A DNA stretch of 64,000 nucleotides from Brachyhypopomus gauderio (lineage: Eukaryota; Chordata; Actinopteri; Gymnotiformes; Hypopomidae), in contig NC_135228.1 of NCBI RefSeq assembly GCF_052324685.1, positions 10,333,386 through 10,397,385 of the forward strand. Reading direction: 5' to 3'. A program made the position numbers and the translations under genes. Under the pieces are notes generated by a model. It did no database searches and had not been told where the DNA came from. It saw nothing but the letters and a program-made list of their open reading frames with translations. Positions 43,973 to 64,000 of the stretch are shown piece after piece (the first letter of the stretch is position 1; each line of letters begins with the position of its first letter).

Positions 43973-44313
43973 TGTCACGGTGACAGCTCCGGACCCCTCC
44001 TTGTGGGCGTGTCGTTACATTGTCTTTGTCTGCGTGCCGCCATGTTTGTAGTTCTGTGGGTGTGGGTTGTTAGTGAGCGTGTTCGTTAGTCTCACCTGTG
44101 TCGTGTCTCGTGATCACTGGGGAATGTGTTCAGCACCTATTTAATGTGCGTTCGCGCAATGTCTCGTGCTCGTCTTTGTCTTAAAGTTCGTGCCTGTGTG
44201 AGTGGACTGTTTTTGTGCTTGCGCTATCGCGCTGGACTTCACCTGAGTCTTCATTATATGTTATATGTTTCACTGTTACTTCGGTCGTCGTGCCTCCTCC
44301 TGCGATCGTCACA
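43973..44313 (+). repeat. right LTR (341 bp)
   Basis: Partner of the left LTR. It differs by a few substitutions and small indels (for example TCGTTACATTGTCTTTG in place of TTGTTAAG) but has the same ends. Confidence 0.88.
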
Positions 44314-46650
44314 TACCTCTCACAAGTAAAGAAAAAGTGGCTCGCCACAGAGCGCATGTTAATGCAGATCCTGCTGCAAGGGCAAATGACCTTGTTAAAA
44401 TAAGGCAAAGATACACTACATACACCCTCATATACACATGCTAGTGTTTCATGAGAAAGTAAAATGTACTTCTCCTAAAAGGGTAGTTTTATTGAGAGGT
44501 CAAAATGGAAGATAGACAATAGACTAACAGTTTCAGTCATCTTCTGTACTTTAGCTATCAAAGAGAAAGAAACAGGGAAAGATCACAAACATCCAGTCAC
44601 AGATCTGCGCAGGGAAACACAGGTGGAAGAAAAGGGTGCTTGCTGAAGTTTTGAACCTTACTCCTCTAAGAGTGCATATCTGTGATGGCTAAAAACCAGG
44701 ATGTTTCCATCAATTGCAATTTTTAAAGAATGATGTAATGTCTGAAAAACTGTTCTATGACCTGAGAACTGTATATATGTCTGCTGCTGACTAGCTGTCA
44801 GTGAAGCATTCATATGTGCTTGTATTTCAACTTTTTTCAGTAAATCACTTTGTAAACTTTATTAACCAAGTGATATACAAAATAAGCTTATTATAATTAT
44901 TAGTTTATTAAAAGAAATGATCTCTGAATTGGGGTCCCAAAAAGCTGCTACCAGAACTGCCTTCCTTATAATGGGATTAAGAACCTATATATACCTTATA
45001 TGAAGGTATGAATATATCTTATAACTTACCATTATGGAACTTTATGTGATGTCATGAAAGAGAGAGTTGCAGACATTCTGGGCAACCATTAACAGCCACA
45101 TGTTCACTGACATTCAGTGAATGAAGGGGTGAGTGACCTCAGTGTTGATGACTGTAGTTCTGTGTAAAATATTTTATTCTAAGATGTCCTAAGGTCAGTT
45201 TCAATGCAAATCCCAGACTCCTTTCCTACCATAATAACTCTACCATAAAAATGGAAGGTTTAACACTAGCTCAGCATATGCTTACTTTCAGCATAAGATT
45301 TGAAAAGAAGTACTGTACAAAATGTGCAAACCTGTTTTTTTTGTAGCATTCTGCAATATTTATCATTGAAGACCATATCAGTGCAGTGTTTTTTTGCGAC
45401 ATGCAATTGCTCTGAAGGTTATAATACGAGCATGGCAAAGGGGAATGAACTTCAGATCACAGAAGACAGCGTAAGCTGGTGTCCTCGTAAATGTGTAGAG
45501 TTTGTAGAGTTAGCATTGCATATTGACCTATACATCTACAATTTAAGAAGTACTGTAGTTTTATAATGTCAGCACTTAACAGGTGATTCTTTTCTGTATG
45601 ATGTTTTATTGCTCTTTTTGTGTGGTTAAAACCTTTGGTTTTCTCTCTTGGTTTGGGATTAAACCAGTGTATGCATTAAATCTGGCTAAATCTATCAAAG
45701 TTGTTTGTACTGTCCATGAATTATGGCTAATTTCAGCATCCACTCACTTCACTGGTTAAGGAGAGCTGATGGAAAAGTAATACAAGGAAAAACTTGCCTT
45801 GGGGCTTAATGAAACAAAAGAACAGCTAGCACGAAATGCTATAATTGTACCTCAGCTCTAAGCTGTTGATATCTAATAGTAGGAAGTCTGTTGTAGGAAT
45901 GCTTCATGGATTCAATTTTGTTTTAACTTTTTGAACATAATAGACCTAATAATACATAATAGACATAATAGACCTAATATGAACTTGTACATGGACAGTG
46001 ATATGACATTCTTGATCAATGCTGATATTTTATGGATTGTTCCTTAAGATATGTTTAGCCTACAACACACCACAGGTTTCACACATGAAAATCAATTTCG
46101 TCTTTTTGAATTTTTTTCCAAAAAAATATTCAATACAAATTGGTTTTTCAATAGCTTTTCCCTCTACGCTTTTGGAACTTAAAGTCCATTGGCTTTGAGC
46201 TTCCCATTCAAAGTTCATGTTTTAGACAGTTGATAAGTCACCTGCCTATACAGGCATATTAACCAATAACCTGAGGAATGTGTACAGTACCAATATATAC
46301 GAAACCAAAGACCATGATTCTTCTCTTTTGTAAAACATAAGGTAACACCTGAATGTTCAGTATCCTATAAACTTCAAGCCAAGAGCAATCTGAGATGCAT
46401 CTAAGATTTTATTGGAGAACACAGTGACGTGCTCAGAGAGGAGGTGATTTGTCTGACATTTTTCACCAAGTAACTTATGAACTGATAGGATTTTTTTTCC
46501 GACAGTGATCTGACACAGTCAACGTAATATATTTGGAGATATATTATATCTACTTGGACAATCAAGTTTTCATCCATTTTGGGAAAATCGCTAAACTACA
46601 TTGCTCGCTTCTCTTTGTTATCACTGAACTTTTATTCAGTACTAATTAAA
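44314..46650. other. upstream region of slc51a, nothing recognised
   Basis: AT-rich sequence without a convincing coding frame. The proximal promoter of slc51a should lie in its last few hundred bases, but I cannot point to a particular element. Confidence 0.5.
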
Positions 46651-48978
46651 ATGGATTATTTGAATGGAACCGATCCTACATGTTTACAGGAGCCTCCACT
46701 GGCCATCGATGTCATAACTCGTAAGTGACCTGTATTTAACTGTCAATTGCTTTGTCTGTGTTTTTATCTCTGATTGATAAGGTCCCAATAACAAGTAGAC
46801 CAGTTTGTGTCCTGTAATGATTTACATTAAGCATACAGGGTTTACAGGTTAGATTTTACCAAAATAAATACATTGTTAAGAGGCGGCCCAAGAAATCTTC
46901 GAGACTCCACCAAGGGGCCCCCAAGAGCACCAAGATATCATGATGAGCCTATTAATTACATACAAATTTGGTGCTGAGGTGGTGGTAGCTGGAACTGTGG
47001 AACATGCAGCTTTGAAGTTCTGAGGTTATTGTGATGAATGTATTGATTAATACCAATATCCCCTGTTTCTATTTCCGTTTCTTTCTTATCTCAGAGCTGG
47101 ATTTGTTTGGCATTGCTCTGTACTCTGTTCTCACATTCATGGCCAGTTTGTCATTGTTACTGTATTTGGAGGAGTGTGTGTACATCTACAAAAATGTTCC
47201 ATCCCCAAAGAAGACCACCATCATATGGGTCAATGGTGCCGCACCAGTAAGAGTTCCTGCAATTACTTTGCACAAAACCCTAATTTCTCTCCCAAATATT
47301 TCCCCCCAATATATATAAAATCCTGTAGCGTGATTTGAGTAGATCTTAGAAAAACAAGCAACCTGAAACTCCCTAGGTATTAACCGGCCATGGCTATGAT
47401 CAGTTAGGAATCTTCCCAGGTTGTGTGTGAGGAGCTAACCCCATTCTACCTGTGCTTGCCAGGTCATTGCTACTATGTCTTGTCTTGGATTGTGGATCCC
47501 AAAAGCCACTATGTTCACAGATATGACCTCCAACTCGTAAGAAACTCATTAGAATCACTGTCAATTAGATGTTCAAAATCCATGGGAAGTAATGAGTGAC
47601 TTCCACTGTATTGGACCATTCCTAACATTCAAAACAAGTATTTCCAATATAGGGCTCTCACAAAAGTGCTCTATACTAATACTGCTCTAATCCTCCCTGC
47701 AGATACTTCGCAGTTGTAATCTACAAGGTTCTCATCCTCATGCTTGAGGAGAGCGGGGGGGACGAGGCCTTCCTGCGCTACACAGAGAGCCGGACGTTTC
47801 GCATCAATACGGGACCCTGTTGCTGCTGTTGCCCGTGCCTCCCCAGAGTGCGCGTGACACGGTACGCTCGTGCCACGGACCGCCCAGCGCCAGGTCTCAC
47901 CTGTCCAGCGGCCTGCTTCTCCAGATTAACTTCCACTTCTCCAGATTGACATTGCGCTCGTCAAAATATTGTGCTTCTATGGGGCACGTTTTGGTCAGTA
48001 CGTTAATAATAGCAGTACACCGCAGCTTGTTCTGTGTACGTCCTACACGAGGCCATGTGTGAGGCCATGTCTAGGGGAGATAGCGTCTGAGGAGTGGCTG
48101 CTGTAAACTTTACTATGATCACACGTGTCTCATTATCAACCCCTTCGAGAACATTACAGGGTACAAAATCCTGGCTGGATGCGTCATGCGTTTAACTGGA
48201 ATGAGATCAAGTGTTGCTGTAAAGCTGACGGTACATGTCCTTTGATAACAGCGCTTGTGTCTTGTTCAGGCGGATGCTGTTCCTCCTAAAGCTGGGATCT
48301 CTTCAGTATGCCATCATGAAAACCGCCCTGTCCGTCTTCTCTGTTGTCCTATGGACTAACGGAAACTTTGACCTTGCGGATGTATGTGATCAACCCCACT
48401 TACCAACACACAAGCAATAGGCTATCCCTTCTTCTCTTGCCTAACTGTTGTTTTCTCATGTGTATTCTTACCTAGCTTGAGATAACTGGAGCTGCTATCT
48501 GGATAAACCCATTCATTGGAGTCCTGACTCTCATTTCTCTATGGCCTGTAGCCATCATGTTCATGAATATAAAAAATACACTGCGCAAGGTGAAAATCGT
48601 CCCTAAATATGCCATGTATCAGGTCAGTCTGCTTGCATCTTTTTTTCATAATGACCAACAGTGACACCTGGTGGACATTTCTTTAAATTATACAAATTTG
48701 TAATATGATTTTATAGGTTTTAATGACCATTTTGTCTCTGGGCACTTTCAGCTTGTTCTCGTCCTGAGTCAGTTACAGTCAGCAATTATCAGTATCCTGG
48801 CCCTTGATGGCACCATTGCATGCTCTCCGCCATTTTCATCTATTGCCCGAGGATCTTGTGAGTCACTCTCTCTCTCGTTCTATATTGCTGTCCCCAATCA
48901 ATTTGGTGAGTGATTTGATAGAAATGTAATCATATAAAATAAAGTAGAGTGGCACATATCAGTTAACATAGTTTTTGT

Positions 48979-49014
<36 letters not shown>

Positions 49015-49512
49015 TTCTGTACATACAGTATCATTGACCTTTAACATCTTTGAATTCACTAAAATTTTTAGAATATGAGATATGAAAATGTTCAAAAAAT
49101 ATAATTATAATAAGGAATATGTTGAGTTAGATATAGATAGATATTTTGTAGTGTTCACTGCAAAAACTGTTTGCTTTATTGTTTTACCAAATAAAATCAA
49201 ACATTTACATTAAACTAACCACTCCAGGTTTCCGAGTAGACTAAAACAAATATTGCAGGCAATGATTGATACAACATTGTTTATTTTGTTGCTGCCATTA
49301 CTGGATGCAAACTGATACAATACTGTATCTCTGTGTGTATAGTGATCAGTCAGGAGCTGATGATTATGGAGATGTTCATCATCACCCTGGTAAATCACAT
49401 GCTGTACCGGCGCACATATGACCCCATCACACTGGACACCTACGAGATCGACGGTGAGCAGAATGAGAAGATGGACATGAAGACAGCCTCACTGGAGGAA
49501 CACACAGCATGA
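46651..49512 (+). CDS. slc51a: organic solute transporter subunit alpha, 8 coding exons
   Basis: OST-alpha pairs with OST-beta (SLC51B) at the basolateral membrane of enterocytes and other epithelia and moves bile acids and steroids by facilitated diffusion. Exons: 46651-46720, 47095-47246, 47463-47536, 47703-47861, 48270-48381, 48476-48622, 48752-48857, 49343-49512. Together they make 990 nt and 329 aa (human about 340), in frame at all GT-AG junctions. The protein shows about seven hydrophobic spans. The first is LDLFGIALYSVLTF (from about 25) and the last is LMIMEMFIITLVN. The family hallmark is a cysteine cluster TGPCCCCCPC (135-144) followed by the CSPP motif. The C-terminus is hydrophilic and acidic. 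The first ATG of the exon gives a short extracellular N-terminus, as expected. Confidence 0.93.
48980..49012. repeat. (ATT)n microsatellite in slc51a intron 7
   Basis: A run of about eleven ATT units. Confidence 0.9.
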
Positions 49513-50670
49513 GATGGAGACATGTGTCAAGACATTTCACACATTTTAGATCAAATTTTGGTTTTTAATAGAGTTGTGTCTCAGTATTTTAAAGAGAAGT
49601 GTGCTGTCAGAGTTCAGGTTGCACCGCAAGGTCCAGACCTAAAGGGCATAATCATATATATTTTCTTATTTTCATCCATTGAGAAGACGAGCTCTCTTAC
49701 TGACTTGATTACCTCACTTTGTCCATACCTTGCAAGCATGTGGAGAGGCCATTATTTTCAAACAATACTGCAGTTCAGTGGTGAACCGTAGACATGTTGT
49801 GGACATATTTGGTGTGTTATTAATTGTGTATTTAGCTCATATTCAGTCGTGTTGAAACACTTTCTAATTATACACGTACACAATATATAGTACAAGAAAA
49901 GCATGTCTTACTAGTCGCTGGGATTAGAGATGACTACAAACAGCAAAAACAGAGCAAACATGGCCTGAGGTAAAAACTAAGCACCTCATTTCTGACATTT
50001 CACACATTAGTATTAATTGTAAAATACATGGTAGAACTATTGAAGCTTAAAAATGAAGGCTTTTTTTATTAGAAATAAATAACGTGACACAAAGACCCAC
50101 TAAATCAAGTGTAATAATCGTCATAGGAGAAGGGTCATTGACAACAGCTGGAGGGAGAGAGTGGCCATGCCTGTGGTCACTTTGACCAAATGGAAGTATG
50201 TGAGTTGGCGAGGGGAGCATCCCAGGAAAATATATCTGAAGTACACACTGAGTTATGTTTAGTAACTTGCATACATTTTCAGTACTGAAACTGCATTTAT
50301 ACCAAGTGGTATAAGTACTAAGTTTATTAGGTACTAAGGTAACTAGGTACTAAGTACTACATTTATTAGGTATATCTACTCTATTATTGTACCCAACAGG
50401 CTTCCATATTTCTGTACATTTTAAGCCACCAGCTGTAGCATCACACTTGTACCCAAGTCAGTAAGTTGTGTGTAGTGGAGTTCTGTATCCTGTGTATGGT
50501 GCGTCAACCTGTGTCCACCTTTCTTTCTGATGTAGCCAGATTACAATCAAGGGAAGGTGTTGGATGTGTTTAATATATATTTATACCATTGTATTTGTTT
50601 GTGAATAGCAGTTCTTGCGAAACATAGGAATACAAAATAAATTGGCATATACGTATTTATGTGTATACAC
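49513..50670 (+). other. slc51a: slc51a 3' flank/UTR, no other gene
   Basis: AT-rich DNA. AATAAA-like motifs occur near 50075 and 50637 and could end the transcript. I see no second gene. Confidence 0.4.
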
Positions 50671-50671
50671 A

Positions 50672-50708
<37 letters not shown>
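50671..50708. repeat. (CA)n microsatellite
   Basis: Uninterrupted CA repeat. It adjoins the MITE at 50709 and continues beyond its right end (50864 onward), so the MITE landed in the repeat. Confidence 0.9.
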
Positions 50709-50712
<4 letters not shown>

Positions 50713-50863
50713 GCCGGAGTGGGACACTTTTTCAGCCCGGGAGTTTCATGCCCAAATCCGGCCCAAAATAATTTTTCCCTCCCAATCGGCCCAAACTAGA
50801 GATTGACATGAGCCGGCCCATCGGGAATCCTCCCGAATCTCCCGATTAGCCACTCCGGCTCTG
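50709..50863. mobile_element. short hAT-like MITE in a CA repeat (155 bp)
   Basis: Termini CAGGGCCGGAGTGG and CCACTCCGGCTCTG are near-perfect inverted repeats. CACACACA lies on both sides, which fits an 8-bp target duplication but cannot be told apart from the microsatellite itself. It has no coding capacity. Confidence 0.75.
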
Positions 50864-51419
50864 CACACACACAAAAAACAGACATAAACTGCCTTTTTTT
50901 TATAGAAAAAAAAAGTTACCATCAGTCAATTAGTTTTGGAGTACGTAAAACTGACCAAAACAGGATTGGTAGGCTTTAGGCACTGCTATATAATTTCATC
51001 ATTTTGGACAGCAAATGATACATAAATAATTAGTGTTTATGTGCATAACAGGCATTTTATTCTTAACCTTTGCTGACTACAGCAGTGTCTAGTATCAGGC
51101 ATGAATGCAAAATTAAAAAATTTAAAAATCTATTAAATGTGAATTTATACAGGGAGCTTTTTTTTACATTTTTGAGGGCATTTGGACTTTTCCATGAAGC
51201 ACAATATTGCTTGTGCCATCTAGTTTATAGCCTACTTTATTTTATTAGTCCACTAAATAAAAGCTGCATGCGTGAAAGGGATTTTTTGCATTTGTTTATA
51301 TTTTTTCTGTGGAACTGTGCAACTCACCGGGAATTACAAATACTTTTCTGTTGTCTTGAAATCAAAAGATATCCTTAAACCGACTATAGCAAAAGTTTAA
51401 AAGTAAAAAAAAAGTTTTA

Positions 51420-51600
51420 ATGCGCAGCACCGGGGGACATCGCAAGACGCCCAGCGCGAGCCAACGAAACTTCCACTTCGGCGCGTGACAACTGCCGCTA
51501 GGCGTCCGGAACTGTCGCGCAGATCGGGCACCGCTCGCGGTGTGTATCGCGCGCCAGAGGTCTGGGACTAGACGGGGAAGAAACCAGCGGCTCGTACAGT
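51420..51600 (+). promoter_or_regulatory. pdk3: GC-rich promoter region of pdk3
   Basis: A CpG-rich island in AT-rich surroundings ends about 90 bases upstream of the pdk3 start codon. No TATA box is seen. The transcription start is not resolved. Confidence 0.45.
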
Positions 51601-51688
51601 GGACCGCTCATGAATATATGGATTTTTTGGATGGTGTATATGGTTCTGCGTGTGAGCAGCGCATTTGCCTTATCTGTATTTCGTAATC

Positions 51689-61779
<10,091 letters not shown>

Positions 61780-62451
61780 CCTGACTGTATTGTGGCTACA
61801 ACACCAGAACAAGACTCCAAATGCTACCTGCCTGAGGCCCAGCTGACTACCTAGTCTAACATGGGTAAATTGGAAAGTGCCATTTATTGCGGTTTGGCTG
61901 TGCTAGTGTTTTCAGTCCATTGATCCCTGTGTACAATTACAGCGCAAAAACAATGGTGAGCATGCACAAGTGAGCACGTGTCACCTATCTAACCTGACCT
62001 ATGACTCTTGTCATATTCACTATGGTACTTTGTTTACACGTTGCAATTGTGTGCAACACGCAGAAAAAGTTGTATAAAACATAGACAGCTTCTTAGTCTG
62101 ACAGATAATGATGTTGAGCAGCAAAACATGATATTACTGAGGTAAACGGATTCAGCCATTTGGAACAGTGGAAGGCACAACCATATGTCAGCATTTTCTA
62201 AGACCTATATATTTTCCCTCACATATACCAAAGCTGCATTTTCACAATTATCCACTTCGAAGAGTGGATTTGAAAACATTTTTCAGCAGTGTTTTCCAGT
62301 TTACTATGTCTGAATCCAAAAAAGGTCTAAACAAAAGCTTTTTTTCAAAGGTTTTCTCTGGGTCTGATATTTAATAGGTCGACCCATGGCTTTTTATAAA
62401 TAGTGCATTGTGATTTATGTTTGCTAAAAAATCATCATTGTAAATATTTTT
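61780..62451 (+). other. pdk3: pdk3 3' UTR region, nothing else
   Basis: Sequence after the pdk3 stop. No coding frame is supported. The end of the transcript is not determined. Confidence 0.4.
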
Positions 62452-62645
62452 TGTGGCACGGCATTTGGCAGATGCCCTTATCCAGAGCGACTTAAATTTT
62501 TATCTCATTTTTTATACAAGTGAGCAATTGAGGGTGTGTGGGCCTTGCTCAGGGGCACCTCAGTCATGGCCTCAGGTCTGGGAATCGAACCCACGACCCT
62601 CCGGTCACAAGACCAGTTCCCTAACCACCAGGCCATGGCTGCCCA
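62452..62645 (-). mobile_element. tRNA-derived SINE
   Basis: On the minus strand it begins GGGCAGCCATGGCCTGGTGG (box A region), then has GGTTCGATTCC (box B), and continues into a tail with GTCGCTCTGGATAAGGGCAT and CTGCCAAATGC, a tail shared by many fish retroposons. The order tRNA-like head then LINE-like tail is that of a SINE. It is not a functional tRNA because no cloverleaf acceptor stem forms. Confidence 0.8.
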
Positions 62646-64000
62646 CATATATTTATAAGGTAACTAGTTGTATGCTGTTAATGTCTTCACATGCTGTATG
62701 TAGTTACATACTCTTAATATCCACACTTGAAATTAACATTATCAGAAGACACACTATAGTGTCAAAGGCAGCTTAGTGTAGTACACCACTAGCATTGTTG
62801 CATATGAATTAATGCTTACATCATGTAATCACTGTGAGTCCTGTGGAGTCTGTAGAGCCAGAAGAGGTACTGCACATTAAACTGTGTGTACAGTCCTAGT
62901 CCGTCTGCTTGGTGACCTTGAACATTAGAAGAACCGCAAAGCTAACTAACCAATACTTGGTACGCTGAAGGATCTTTTATGCTCCAGACAGAGTTTCTCA
63001 ATGTCGCAATCCGTCCAAGAAGATTTTGGAACTGCATGCAGGTTCAAGTCACATACATGTGTAAGTCTTGGGTCAAATACATGTGTAAGGTTAAGACTTA
63101 ATCATCTGCAATTCTGCTGAATTGGTCAAGATTGGTAATTGTGAGCAGCAGTGTTTTAAAATGCCTACAGAAACAGGTCAACAGGAATTGAGCCCTTTAT
63201 ATTTAAATACTCATTTTTCCACTATTAGAGTCATTGTTATAGTTACATAATTTGGTATAAAAGAAAGTTGAATATATTTCCCCCAAGGGGAGTACCTATG
63301 TTTGCATAATAGTACTTACAATCCAATTGTCTCAGCAACTGGCACAACAATGTATTGAATTATATTCTTGCACATAATTAGTCGCCTAAGCTGTGTGTCA
63401 CACCATTGTAATATTACAGCATAAAGTAGCTTAAACCCAATTGCCCTTTCTGGGTCTGCACATGAGATGGTAAAGTGGGAGAAAATCTCATCAGTGCTGA
63501 CAGCCTCATTGGTTTAAGAGCCGCTTAATCGTTTAAAGAAGATTAAAGTGTCAGTCATACTGCCCATGAGTCACATAGAACTGTCAGTTCAACACTGCTA
63601 CTAGCAAAATAACGAGAAAGAAAGCTATATTTTATATGGATGCACTGTAATGCTGTTTGTATAATTAATTTATTGCTGTAAAGAATGGCATTGAAATTAT
63701 ATTTTTAAGTGTGCCTGAATAAAATAAAAATCAGTTCATGAAATGACACTGGACACATTTTCTCTCTGACAGTTTGATTTAACTTCTACTGTTAGTACAT
63801 GTGGAAGTGCTTGTTCTGTAAAAAGCATGAAATTACAGCATGACTTGCTGAAAGTTGCAAATAATTAAAATATGTCTTACTGAGGTCAATAAATCAATGA
63901 ATCAATAAATAAACCAAATCAATAAATATTAATTATATTAATATATTAATACACTGACATGCAGTACAGTACTTTTAAGTTCTAATACAGTGAAAAATGA
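62646..64000. other. intergenic 3' flank, nothing recognised
   Basis: AT-rich sequence, with short open frames only. Confidence 0.5.

Larger units (their letters stand above)
42793..44313 (+). mobile_element. compact LTR element with an acidic repeat ORF (1.5 kb)
   Basis: Two 341-bp direct repeats (42793-43133 and 43973-44313) both start TGTCACGGTGACAGCTCCGG and end in CGATCGTCACA, so they have TG...CA ends. Flanking pentamers are TGCCT and TACCT, a probable target duplication with one change. The 839-bp interior has no reverse transcriptase, integrase or zinc knuckle. It encodes an acidic protein with a tandem 21-residue repeat. It resembles a non-autonomous (TRIM-like) LTR element. A TGG-type primer site is not obvious after the left LTR (GAAAGACAAGCC). 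Confidence 0.82.

Noticed and set aside
62575-62645. Functional tRNA gene
   Set aside because: Box A and box B are present, but no cloverleaf is formed and a LINE-like tail follows; it is a SINE.

Overview
This is nuclear DNA of a ray-finned (teleost-like) fish. The evidence is vertebrate genes with small exons and GT-AG introns, many CA, TA and poly-G microsatellites, and a dense load of fish-typical mobile DNA (Tc1/mariner, hAT, PIF/Harbinger, LTR elements, a tRNA-derived SINE). I cannot name the species. Five protein-coding genes can be rebuilt exon by exon. All five stay in frame across every junction and come out close to the usual family length.

Layout. 1-10.4 kb: coro6 (+), an actin-binding coronin. 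11.2-13.0 kb: abhd15 (+), a two-exon alpha/beta-hydrolase-fold protein. 13.5-35.6 kb: taok1 (-), a Ste20-type kinase of 1021 codons, tail-to-tail with abhd15. Human 17q11.2 carries CORO6, ABHD15 and TAOK1 in the same neighbourhood, so this part is a conserved syntenic block in condensed form. 35.6-46.6 kb is a gene-free transposon graveyard: a degraded Tc1 with a hAT-type MITE inside it, a gag-only LTR retroelement carrying a second copy of the same MITE, and a compact 1.5-kb LTR element coding for an acidic 21-residue repeat. 46.6-49.5 kb: slc51a (+), the alpha subunit of the organic solute (bile acid) transporter. 51.7-61.8 kb: pdk3 (+), a pyruvate dehydrogenase kinase whose introns hold two near-complete Tc1 elements, a Harbinger-like element and a Tc1 relic. 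61.8-64 kb: 3' flank with a SINE.

The genes do not form an operon-like unit. Coronin-6 (actin), TAOK1 (MAPK and Hippo signalling, microtubules), ABHD15 (lipid metabolism), OST-alpha (bile-acid export) and PDK3 (brake on pyruvate oxidation) are independent. The least familiar items are the LTR element at 42793-44313 with its repeat protein, the paired near-palindromic MITEs with perfect 8-bp target duplications, a GC-AG intron in pdk3, and a Tc1 transposase reading frame that stays open although two compensating frameshifts have replaced its first catalytic aspartate. All homology statements come from recognising protein families by eye. No search was run.
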